DNA from: Microbacterium sp.
GTDB taxonomy: Bacteria; Actinomycetota; Actinomycetes; Actinomycetales; Microbacteriaceae
Direction: 5' to 3'
Length of the DNA stretch: 39,298 bases
Assembly: GCA_029239635.1 (NCBI GenBank)
Contig: JARBUN010000006.1
Location: 1 to 39,298, forward strand
The position numbers and the translations under genes were made by a program. Position 1 is the first letter of the stretch. The number at the start of each line of letters is the position of its first letter. The notes under the pieces were generated by a model. The model was not told where the DNA came from, ran no database searches, and saw nothing but the letters and a program-made list of their open reading frames with translations. This document shows positions 15,617 through 22,576 of this stretch, one piece after another.

Positions 15617-15654
15617 TTGCGCGTCGTGACGTAGTGGGACAAATGTGCAACAAT
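15617..15654 (+). promoter_or_regulatory. Candidate promoter of the 74-aa protein gene
   Basis: GTGACG (15626-15631), 17 nt and AACAAT (15649-15654) give a moderate sigma-70 match. Site C fills the spacer. TTGCGC at 15617-15622 is an alternative -35 with GACAAA at 15638, but only 15 nt apart. Confidence 0.4.
15635..15650 (+). promoter_or_regulatory. Operator-like motif, site C
   Basis: TGGGACAAATGTGCAA has the same TGG.ACAAATGT.C framework as sites A and B. It lies 49 bp upstream of the 74-aa protein gene, inside the predicted promoter. Confidence 0.6.
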
Positions 15655-15698
15655 CTGTGCAGGGTGACGACGGAGCACCCGTTCAAGGAGGAACACGC

Positions 15699-15923
15699 AT
15701 GGCCGCTCGATACGACCTCGCCAAAGTGAAGCTCGGCAAGCTCATGACGGACCCGGATGCCGAGGCGATCATCCTCGACGTCATCCCCGACCTGAAGAAG
15801 AGCCCGACGTACCTCGTCGCCAAGACGCTCACCGCGAGTGCGGCCCTGCAGCTCGCGGCCGCGCAGATCGGCGCGGACAAGGCTGCCGAGCTCCGTCGCC
15901 GGGTCGAGGCGCTCGAGGCCTGA
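15699..15923 (+). CDS. 74-aa helical protein
   Basis: A 74-residue protein (MAARYDLAKVKLGKLMTDPD ... RRRVEALEA) with a good Shine-Dalgarno (AAGGAGG, 7 nt). The pattern LxxLMxDPDAEAIILDVIPDL resembles small C-terminal helical domains found attached to several actinobacterial hydrolases, here free-standing. I do not recognise a function. Site C upstream suggests that it belongs to the catabolic block, and its expression may follow the kinase and hydrolase operons. The neighbour on its right is the second fluc gene, 32 bp away. Confidence 0.75.
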   Translation: MAARYDLAKVKLGKLMTDPDAEAIILDVIPDLKKSPTYLVAKTLTASAALQLAAAQIGADKAAELRRRVEALEA

Positions 15924-15942
15924 GCTCGCGGAGACGGGCGCG

Positions 15943-15948
15943 TAGATT
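15943..15948 (+). promoter_or_regulatory. -10 box for a leaderless second fluc transcript
   Basis: TAGATT ends 7 nt before the GTG at 15956, which has no Shine-Dalgarno. The layout repeats that of the first fluc gene. No -35 box is evident. Confidence 0.4.
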
Positions 15949-15955
15949 AGCCCGC

Positions 15956-16321
15956 GTGAACCCGCTCGTCTTCGCCGCCGTCGCCCTCGCCGGGGGCGTC
16001 GGCGCGGCCGCGCGATACCTGCTCGACGTCGCCATCCGTCGCCGGACGGGGGAGAGCTTTCCGTGGGGCATCCTCGTCGTGAACCTCTCCGGAGCGCTGG
16101 TGCTCGGCATCCTGAGTCGCCTTCCCTCCGACGAAGCGTGGCGCTGGATCCTCGGGACGGGGCTTCTCGGGGGATATACGACCTTCAGTGCTGTGGCGGT
16201 GGCGACCGCGCTGTTCGCCGAAGAGGGGCGCACACGCACGGCGACGGTCTACGCGGTGGCATCGTTCGTCGGGTCGGTCCTCGCCGCTCTCGTCGGGCTC
16301 GCCCTCGGGTCGCTCCTCTGA
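15956..16321 (+). CDS. crcB: Fluc fluoride channel subunit 2 (CrcB family)
   Basis: A 121-residue four-helix Fluc protein with all canonical marks: GGVGAAARYLLD in TM1, VVNLSGALVLGIL in TM2 and GTGLLGGYTTFSAVAVAT in TM3. It is closer to the family consensus than the copy at 6940, which lacks the ARY and TTFS forms. Gram-positive Flucs often work as obligate heterodimers encoded side by side; here the partner lies 8.6 kb away on the same strand, so either each is a homodimer or an insertion separated them. No fluoride riboswitch was seen upstream of either copy. Confidence 0.92.
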   Translation: MNPLVFAAVALAGGVGAAARYLLDVAIRRRTGESFPWGILVVNLSGALVLGILSRLPSDEAWRWILGTGLLGGYTTFSAVAVATALFAEEGRTRTATVYAVASFVGSVLAALVGLALGSLL

Positions 16322-16360
16322 CGCGGCCTTCCGCGCGGCGGTGCGTGGGATACTGAGCGT

Positions 16361-16378
16361 CGATACATCTCTGTATCG
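16361..16378. promoter_or_regulatory. Operator-like palindrome upstream of the RND exporter
   Basis: CGATACA-TCTC-TGTATCG is a perfect 7-bp inverted repeat 24 bp before the start codon. Spacing and AT-rich arms fit a TetR-family operator, although no such regulator gene adjoins the exporter. Confidence 0.6.
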
Positions 16379-16402
16379 AATGGTGCTCCCGAGAGGTCCT
16401 TC

Positions 16403-19400
16403 GTGTCGTATCTGGCCGTCCTCAGCCTGAAGAACCGGGCCCTCATCGCCCTCGTCACGATCGTTGCGGCGATCTTCGGCGGCCTCGCGTTGACGAACCT
16501 CAAGCAGGAGCTGATCCCCTCGATCCAGTTCCCGCAGCTGGCCGTCGTCACCACCTACCCCGGCGCCTCGCCCGAGGTGGTCGAAGCCGACGTGTCGACG
16601 CCGATCGAGAACGCGATCCGCGGCGTCGACGGGCTCGAGTCCACGACCGCCACGAGCACGACGAACTCCTCGATCGTCTCGGCGTCCTTCACCTACGGCA
16701 CGGACCTCGCCTCGGCGCAGCAGAAGATCCTCGCGGCGATCGCCCGCATCAAGGATCAGCTCCCCGAATCCGCGGACACCACCGTGGCCTCGGCCAGCAT
16801 CGACGACTTCCCGGTCATCCAGCTCGCCGTCACCGGGTTCAGCGATGCCGAGGCCGTGCAGTCGACGCTCCAGACGAGCATCATCCCCGACCTCGAGGAC
16901 GTGAAGGGGGTCAACGGCGCGCAGATCGTCGGTGGCACCGCCCAGCGCGTGACGATCACGCCCGATGCCGGCAAGCTCGCCGAGCGGGGCTATTCGCAGC
17001 AGTCGATCACCGATGCCCTGGACGCGAACGGCGTGCTCTTCCCCGGCGGATCGATCACCGAGGGCGATCAGACCCTCACCGTGCAGACGGGCGCGAAGCT
17101 GACGAGCGTCGACGAGATCTCGGCGCTTCCTCTCGTGCCCTCGGATGCCGCGCAGTTCCGCGCCGGCGCGACCACGATCGCCGACGTCGCGAGCGTGGCC
17201 CTGCAGTCCGATCCGACCACGACCCTGTCGCGCGTCGACGGGAAGCCGGCCCTGACGATCGCCGTGACCAAGCTCCCCGCGGCCAACACCGTGGATGTCT
17301 CGCGCGGGGTCCTCGCGGCGCTCCCGGGCCTCGAGTCCACGCTCGGCGACGGCGCCACCTTCACCGTCGTCTTCGATCAGGCGCCGTTCGTGGAGCAGTC
17401 GATCGAGGCGCTCGCGCAGGAGGGCCTGCTCGGTCTCGTCTTCGCCGTCATCGTCATCCTGATCTTCCTGATGTCGGTGCGCTCGACGCTCGTGACCGCG
17501 ATCTCGATCCCGACGAGCGTGCTGATCACCTTCGTGGGGCTCCAGGCGTTCGGCTACTCGCTCAACATCCTCACCCTCGGTGCGCTCACGATCGCGATCG
17601 GCCGCGTCGTGGACGACTCGATCGTCGTGATCGAGAACATCAAACGTCACTACGTCGGAGACGCCGAGAAGATCCCGACCATCATCCGGGCGGTGCGCGA
17701 GGTGGCGGCCGCGATCACGGCATCCACGATCACCTCGGTCGCGGTGTTCCTGCCGATCGCGTTCGTCGGCGACGTGACCGGTGAGCTGTTCCGCCCCTTC
17801 TCGCTGACCGTCACGATCGCGATGGCCGCCTCGCTCCTGGTCTCGCTGACGATCGTGCCCGTGCTGGCGTCGTGGTTCCTCAAGCCCGGGAAGGTGATCC
17901 GGGATGCCGAGGGCAACCCGATCGACCCCGAAGCCCCCGACGCGCCGCCCTCGCGTCTGCAGAAGGCGTACGTGCCCGTGCTGAGCTGGACGCTGAAGCA
18001 CTCGTGGGTGACGCTCACCGTGGCCGTGCTGGTCCTCGGCGGCACGCTCGCGGCCGTGCCCCTGCTCAAGACCGACTTCCTCGGCGACTCGGGCCAGAAC
18101 ACGTTCACCGTCACGCAGAAGATCGGCTCGGCTCCGAGCCTGGATGCCGAAGACGCCGCGGCGCAGAAGGTCGAGGCCGTGCTGCTCGACACCCCCGGCG
18201 TCGAGACCGTGCAGACCTCCATCGGCTCGACCGGCTCGGCCCTGCGCGACGCGTTCTCGGGCGGCGGCTCCGGCATCACCTACTCGATCACCTCGCAGTC
18301 GGGCGTCGACCAGGTCGACCTGCGCGACCGTGTGCGCACGGCGCTGGAGGGGATCACGGATGCCGGAGAGATCGAGGTCGCCGCCTCCGGCGGGGGCCTG
18401 GGATCCACCGACATCACCGTCGACGTGAGCGCCGCGGACGGCCAGGCGCTGCAGCAGGCGAACGACGCCGTCGTCGCCGGTCTGCAGGGGCGCGACGGCA
18501 TCGGCCAGGTCACGAGCAGCCTCTCGGCGTCGCTGCCGTACGTCTCGGTGCGCGTGGACCGCGCGGCCGCCGCCGAGCGCGGTCTGTCGGAGCGCACGGT
18601 CGGAGCCCTCGTGTCGAACACGATGCAGCCGCGTCAAGCCGGCACCGTCGAGATCAACGGCCGCGGGGTCACGGTCTACGTCGCCGCCGACAACCCGCCC
18701 GCGACGGTCGACGCGCTGCGCGCCCTCGAGATCCCGAGCGCCGGTGGCACCGTGCGTCTCGACGAGATCGCGACGGTCGAGCAGAGCCAGACGCCTCCCA
18801 CGATCACCACGGCCCGGGGTCTTCGGACCGCGACCGTGACGATCACCCCGACCACCGACGACCTCGGCAGCTCCTCAGCCAGCGTGAACGCGGCGCTCGC
18901 CGACGTGCAGCTCCCCGAGGGGGCGACGGCGAAGGTCGGCGGCGCGGTGACCTCTCAGCAGGACGCGTTCGGCCAGCTCGGGCTCGCCCTGCTGGCGGCG
19001 ATCCTCATCGTCTACGTCGTCATGGTGGCCACGTTCAAGTCGCTGCGTCAGCCGCTCGAACTGCTCGTGTCGGTGCCGTTCGCGGCGACCGGCGCGATCC
19101 TCCTGCTGCTGGTGACCGGGGTGCCGCTGGGCGTCGCCGGCATGATCGGTGCGCTGATGCTGGTGGGGATCGTCGTGACCAACGCGATCGTGCTCATCGA
19201 CCTCGTGAACCAGTACCGTGCTCGAGGCCTCAGTGTCTACGACGCCACGGTCGTCGGCGGCTCACGGCGTCTGCGCCCCATCCTCATGACCGCTCTCGCG
19301 GCGATCTTCGCGCTCGTGCCGATGGCGCTGGGCATCACCGGGCACGGCGGCTTCATCTCGCAGCCGCTGGCCGTCGTGGTGATCGGCGGGTTGGTGTCGT

Positions 19401-19585
19401 CGACGTTCCTGACGCTGCTGGTGCTCCCGACGCTGTACAACCTCGTCGAGGGAGCCCGGGAGCGGCGCCTCGCGCGACGTGCGGAGCGCGCCGCGGACGG
19501 TGCCGGTGCGTCGGAGCCTGCGGCCGAGGTCGTCGCGGAGGACGGGCACCCGCTGAGCCGACGAGAGCTGCGCGACCGGCACTGA
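16403..19585 (+). CDS. RND-family efflux permease (AcrB/SwrC-like)
   Basis: A 1060-residue proton-driven exporter with two six-helix halves and two large extracytoplasmic domains. TM1 is RALIALVTIVAAIFGGLAL; the first porter domain opens LKQELIPSIQFPQLAVVTT and VEADVSTPIENAIRG. TM4 has GRVVDDSIVVIENIKRH, where Asp404-Asp405 are the proton-relay pair. TM10 has GIVVTNAIVLIDLVNQ, so the AcrB Lys is Thr, as in Gram-positive SwrC-type members. The gene stands alone, without membrane-fusion or outer-membrane partners, as expected for a monoderm. The GTG start has GAGAGG upstream. Substrates may be lipopeptides or other amphiphiles; inference. Confidence 0.93.
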   Translation: MSYLAVLSLKNRALIALVTIVAAIFGGLALTNLKQELIPSIQFPQLAVVTTYPGASPEVVEADVSTPIENAIRGVDGLESTTATSTTNSSIVSASFTYGTDLASAQQKILAAIARIKDQLPESADTTVASASIDDFPVIQLAVTGFSDAEAVQSTLQTSIIPDLEDVKGVNGAQIVGGTAQRVTITPDAGKLAERGYSQQSITDALDANGVLFPGGSITEGDQTLTVQTGAKLTSVDEISALPLVPSDAAQFRAGATTIADVASVALQSDPTTTLSRVDGKPALTIAVTKLPAANTVDVSRGVLAALPGLESTLGDGATFTVVFDQAPFVEQSIEALAQEGLLGLVFAVIVILIFLMSVRSTLVTAISIPTSVLITFVGLQAFGYSLNILTLGALTIAIGRVVDDSIVVIENIKRHYVGDAEKIPTIIRAVREVAAAITASTITSVAVFLPIAFVGDVTGELFRPFSLTVTIAMAASLLVSLTIVPVLASWFLKPGKVIRDAEGNPIDPEAPDAPPSRLQKAYVPVLSWTLKHSWVTLTVAVLVLGGTLAAVPLLKTDFLGDSGQNTFTVTQKIGSAPSLDAEDAAAQKVEAVLLDTPGVETVQTSIGSTGSALRDAFSGGGSGITYSITSQSGVDQVDLRDRVRTALEGITDAGEIEVAASGGGLGSTDITVDVSAADGQALQQANDAVVAGLQGRDGIGQVTSSLSASLPYVSVRVDRAAAAERGLSERTVGALVSNTMQPRQAGTVEINGRGVTVYVAADNPPATVDALRALEIPSAGGTVRLDEIATVEQSQTPPTITTARGLRTATVTITPTTDDLGSSSASVNAALADVQLPEGATAKVGGAVTSQQDAFGQLGLALLAAILIVYVVMVATFKSLRQPLELLVSVPFAATGAILLLLVTGVPLGVAGMIGALMLVGIVVTNAIVLIDLVNQYRARGLSVYDATVVGGSRRLRPILMTALAAIFALVPMALGITGHGGFISQPLAVVVIGGLVSSTFLTLLVLPTLYNLVEGARERRLARRAERAADGAGASEPAAEVVAEDGHPLSRRELRDRH

Positions 19586-20453
19586 CGGGCACGAGCCGTC
19601 GGCGCGGCGCGGGTCGGCACGTGGCCGTACGGCGCGGGGCGGCCGGCCGCGTGGCGGGTTCCGCTCCCTGCGAGGAGGGCGCCGCGACGCCTCGGGTCTC
19701 GGCATCCCGGTCCTCGGCATCCCGGACCTCAGCGCTCGCCGGGGCCGGCTCCTCCGCAGCCACGGCGGCGACGCCCGCCCGGGACAGCATCCACGTGAAG
19801 ATCCCGGACCAGCCGAACATCGCGGCGAAGGCGATCACCTCGAAGAGCGCGAGGTTGATCGTGGCGGTGACGAACAGCCACGCTCCGGCGAACAGGAACA
19901 CGAAGACGAGAGCGGTCGAGATCGCGAGGCGGCGGTTCAGGCGGTGCATCAGCACGGGCGTCGTGATCAACAGGGCGGCGAAACCGAGCACCATCATGCC
20001 GGCGACCTTGTCGTGCAGGTCCTTGTTGCTGTTCAGGGGCACGCAGCCCACGAGCGCGAGGTTGACCCCGATCACGGTGAGGCACAGGAGAGCGACCGTC
20101 GCGGCTCCCCGTCGACCCGCTCGGGATCCGAGTCGGCGCAGTTCGCCACGCACCCGCACGGCGTAGACGACGACGAGCACGCCGCCGACCTTGAGCGTGT
20201 TGTTGAACAGCGCGCCCGACACGTCGTGGAACGTCCCGAGCTGGCTGAAGTGCAGGTGCCACCACAGCGGATCGGTCGTGGTGAGGATCGACGCCAGGAT
20301 GCCGCCCACCAGCACGATCAGGACCAGAGCGGCCAACTGCATGGTGGAGAGGGAGCCCACCCGGCGTGCCAGGCGGCGAGGTACCGCGAGCACCTCTCGG
20401 GGAAAGGCGAGGGAGGACGGGCGGGAAACGGCTGGTCGGACCGCGATGCTCAT
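19353..20453 (-). CDS. DUF998-like integral membrane protein, C-terminus doubtful
   Basis: Residues 37-235 form about six transmembrane helices with a conserved-looking loop after the first: TTTDPLWWHLHFSQLGTFHD, then NNTLKVGG, and later VGCVPLNSNKDLHDKVAGMM. This fits the DUF998 membrane family; role unknown. After residue 235 the chain becomes Ala/Pro/Arg-rich, and the frame stays open to 19353, overlapping the end of the convergent RND gene by 233 bp. That last part reads like an antisense shadow, so either a frameshift removed the real stop or the tail is spurious. The ATG at 20453 has only a weak ribosome-binding site. Confidence 0.7.
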   Translation of the reverse strand: MSIAVRPAVSRPSSLAFPREVLAVPRRLARRVGSLSTMQLAALVLIVLVGGILASILTTTDPLWWHLHFSQLGTFHDVSGALFNNTLKVGGVLVVVYAVRVRGELRRLGSRAGRRGAATVALLCLTVIGVNLALVGCVPLNSNKDLHDKVAGMMVLGFAALLITTPVLMHRLNRRLAISTALVFVFLFAGAWLFVTATINLALFEVIAFAAMFGWSGIFTWMLSRAGVAAVAAEEPAPASAEVRDAEDRDAETRGVAAPSSQGAEPATRPAAPRRTATCRPAPRRRLVPVSAGRAALVGSAGARPPRRPRPQAPTHRHRPRRAPHVARGAAPGLPRRGCTASGAPAASGTSTTPTRRSPRRPAAAR

Positions 20454-20587
20454 TTTCGGGCGCTTTCGCTGGGGGCGGACCGAAAGTCCCCCGGCGCCGC
20501 GAGACCCTCGGCCTCCGTCGGCTTACTCGGGTAATGCCGAGAATCGCGTCGCTTTGATCCCCGGCGTCGACGGAGACCGTCACGAGA

Positions 20588-20619
20588 ATGGTAACTTTTC
20601 TGTCGCCCTGACAGGAAAG
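20588..20619 (-). promoter_or_regulatory. Dyad over a possible promoter of the DUF998-like gene
   Basis: CTTTTCTGTC (20595-20604) and GACAGGAAAG (20610-20619) form a 10-bp inverted repeat with one wobble. On the minus strand it ends next to TACCAT (20593-20588), a possible -10. The leader to the ATG would be about 130 nt, so this is tentative. Confidence 0.35.
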
Positions 20620-20654
20620 TCTTGACGGAAAATAAGCCCAGGTCGTGGGCGGAA

Positions 20655-20682
20655 AATATGTCCCCCAAAAGGGGGACATATT
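20655..20682 (-). terminator. Intrinsic terminator of the monooxygenase-like/epimerase operon
   Basis: A perfect 12-bp stem (AATATGTCCCCC with GGGGGACATATT) and a four-base loop, followed on the minus strand by TTTTCC. It begins 7 nt after the epimerase stop codon. The strong symmetric stem is the most AT-rich structure nearby. Confidence 0.85.
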
Positions 20683-20688
20683 CATTGA

Positions 20689-21594
20689 TTAAGCGCTAAA
20701 CCGAATTCCCCACTCGCGCGTCATCGTCATTCCTGGCATCAATGCATGCACGTCGATTCCCGAGGCGAATGCATTCGCAGGCGCGGTCATCGGTTCGATG
20801 GCGACGGCGAGCGGCTGCCCGGGATAGCGGTCGGTCGTGAAAACCTGCGCCCAGCCGAATCCGGCGTCCTGCCACAGCTCGAGGGTGCGGCCGTCCGGGG
20901 CGGTGAGCGTGTGGACCGCTCGGCCCTCGGCATCCCGCTCCAGCCCGCGGTAGCCGTTGTCGAGCGACGCGTCACCGAGGCGGCGGCCCCCGCGCAGGTC
21001 GGTGCGGTCGTCGACGGGAACCTCGTCGACGGGGATGTTGCGGTCGTCGAGCACGAGGGTCGTCGTGCCGGTGGAGTTGATCACCAGGTCGGCGGTCGCG
21101 ACCCCGCCGATCTGCAGGTAGGGGTGGACGCCGAGCGCCACGGGCGCGGTCTTCGCCCCGACGTTCTCGAGGTGGTGCGCGACGCGCAGGCCGTCGGGGA
21201 GCAGGGTGTACGTCACCCGGGTGCGGAGGTGGAACGGGTATCCCGTCTGCGGCACCACGTCGGCGCCGAGCACGAGGCGCTCGTCGGTGTGCTCGATCGG
21301 CTGGTAGGCGCCGAAGCGCAGCAGGCCGTGGCTGGCGTTGCCGAACTTCGGCTCGCTGATCGCGAGCTGCAGCTCCTCGCCCCCGAAGGAGTACCTGCCG
21401 TCGCGGATGCGGTTCGGCCAGGGGACGAGAACGACACCGGATGCCGCGGGCGTCGGCTGATCGTCCGGATAGGGCGGCACGAGGTCGATGCCGTCGACCG
21501 CGAGCGCGCGCAGGGCCGCGCCCACCTGGGTGATCTCGGCGGAGGAGCGGGGACCGCGCAGGGTGAAGCGCTGGCCGGTGGGATCGGCGGTCAT
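20689..21594 (-). CDS. Aldose 1-epimerase (galactose mutarotase family)
   Basis: A 301-residue beta-sandwich mutarotase that interconverts alpha and beta anomers of aldoses. It shows VVLVPWPNRIRDGRYSFGG (substrate Arg), NASHGLLRFGAYQ (first catalytic-region His), TAPVALGVHPYLQIGG (second His) and AVAIEPMTAPANAFASG, where the Glu is the general base. No signal peptide, so cytoplasmic. The ATG overlaps the stop of the upstream gene by ATGA. A strong terminator follows. The partner gene does not suggest a specific sugar. Confidence 0.92.
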   Translation of the reverse strand: MTADPTGQRFTLRGPRSSAEITQVGAALRALAVDGIDLVPPYPDDQPTPAASGVVLVPWPNRIRDGRYSFGGEELQLAISEPKFGNASHGLLRFGAYQPIEHTDERLVLGADVVPQTGYPFHLRTRVTYTLLPDGLRVAHHLENVGAKTAPVALGVHPYLQIGGVATADLVINSTGTTTLVLDDRNIPVDEVPVDDRTDLRGGRRLGDASLDNGYRGLERDAEGRAVHTLTAPDGRTLELWQDAGFGWAQVFTTDRYPGQPLAVAIEPMTAPANAFASGIDVHALMPGMTMTREWGIRFSA

Positions 21595-22214
21595 GACGAG
21601 GCCTTTCGTGAGCGAGGCGGGCGTTGCAGCCACGGGTGCAGCATGCGGGTGACCCACGGGAGGACCGCGTAGGTCATGACGGGGGTGAGCATGAGGGTCG
21701 TCGCGAGCACGCGCACGACCAGCGGGATCTCGGGGAATCCCGGAATGAAGCCGAGAAGCCACGACGCGAGGAGGTTGGTGGGGAAGAAGCCGACCCAGAT
21801 CGTCACGGCCTGCTTCCACCGCGGCGGCGCGGGCGGAACGGGTTGCTGCACGGGTGAGGTCTTGGCATCCGTCGCTTCCATCACGGAACCGAAGGAGGCG
21901 TCGAACCATCCCTCGATGCCCGTGCGCCTCTCGACGCGTTCTTCGCGCGCGAAAGGGCGGCCGGAATCGAGCCACCACTGGCGCTGCGAGGAGGTCTCCC
22001 ACCCCTCGAGCGTGGTGATGTCTCGGAAGCGGTACAGCATGTACCAGAGGTCGCTCTCTTCGCCCGCGCGTACCCACCCCGAGCCGAGAAAGCCCGGGAA
22101 AGCGGTCGCGAGGTCGGTGCCGGCCTGCATCCAGGAGGTCGCTTCGGCGGTGCGCGTCGGGTCGATGCGCCGCTCGATCGCCACCGTGATGGGGTGGGCG
22201 TCGGTGTCTGCCAT
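21591..22214 (-). CDS. Antibiotic-biosynthesis-monooxygenase-like domain fused to two membrane helices
   Basis: A 207-residue protein. Residues 1-105 resemble the ABM (ferredoxin-like dimer) fold: ITVAIERRIDPTRTAEATSW, FPGFLGSGWVRAG, LWYMLYRFRDITTLEGWETS. Residues 125-195 contain two or three hydrophobic helices (AVTIWVGFFPTNLLASWLLG, VLATTLMLTPVMTYAVLPWV) and the chain ends in a basic tail. The start at 22214 has GGAAGATGG upstream. It is the first gene of an operon with the epimerase. ABM domains may be enzymatic or regulatory; the membrane anchor suggests a tethered sensor or quinone-type enzyme, unproven. Confidence 0.75.
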   Translation of the reverse strand: MADTDAHPITVAIERRIDPTRTAEATSWMQAGTDLATAFPGFLGSGWVRAGEESDLWYMLYRFRDITTLEGWETSSQRQWWLDSGRPFAREERVERRTGIEGWFDASFGSVMEATDAKTSPVQQPVPPAPPRWKQAVTIWVGFFPTNLLASWLLGFIPGFPEIPLVVRVLATTLMLTPVMTYAVLPWVTRMLHPWLQRPPRSRKASS

Positions 22215-22263
22215 GCGTCCATCTTCCGTCAGCCGCGCCGCGTCCGTCGGCGCCGCCCGCGAT

Positions 22264-22338
22264 GAGAACAGGGATGTCACGAGAACAGGCCGCTCGCCGC
22301 CCGATCGCCCTGTCGTCGTCGCATCCCTTGTTCTCGTG
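22264..22338. repeat. Inverted repeats with two alternative pairings
   Basis: CACGAGAACA (22278-22287) pairs with TGTTCTCGTG (22329-22338), 10 bp perfect. The overlapping right arm CATCCCTTGTTCTC (22322-22335) can instead pair with GAGAACAGGGATG (22264-22276) with one bulge. The two stems are mutually exclusive. Confidence 0.5.
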
Positions 22339-22521
22339 GCGAACGACGGGAGACGTGGATGCCATTCCCAGGCGCGACCTGTAGCGTAGGGCGGTCGGCT
22401 CTGGACACCGTGCGTGATGCGCGGATGGGTTTGTAGTCCAAGGGGCCGATGGACAGGACGCGATCGCGGCCTCGACCATCACTAGTGAATTGGCCCCCGG
22501 CCGACGAGAGTCCGGGTCTCG

Positions 22522-22558
22522 CACCGCCACGAGCGGTGTCGCTGTTTCGCGCGAACAG
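22522..22558 (+). promoter_or_regulatory. Two hairpins in the helicase leader
   Basis: CACCGC-CACGA-GCGGTG (22522-22538) is followed by a bulged CTGTT...ACAG stem around TTCGCGCGAA (22542-22558), ending 5 nt before the AGGAAG ribosome-binding site. Such leader structures can make helicase expression depend on temperature or on the helicase itself. Confidence 0.4.
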
Positions 22559-22576
22559 AACCCAGGAAGTTTCTCC

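Larger units (their letters stand above)
22215..22576. other. 362-bp divergent intergenic region, rich in small repeats
   Basis: It separates the ABM-like operon (left) from the helicase gene (right). The left part holds three related GAGAACA(A)GG words, two direct (22264, 22281) and one inverted (ending 22336), able to form alternative stems. The middle holds CGCGATCGCG (22459-22468) and TCACTAGTGA (22479-22488), both perfect palindromes. The right part holds two hairpins just before the ribosome-binding site. No convincing -35/-10 pair and no ORF was found. Confidence 0.55.

Noticed and set aside
22479..22492. ATCACTAGTGAATT, identical to a stretch of a common T-cloning vector arm
   Set aside because: Only about 14 bases match and the flanks diverge; it contains a simple 10-bp palindrome, so chance is more likely than vector contamination.
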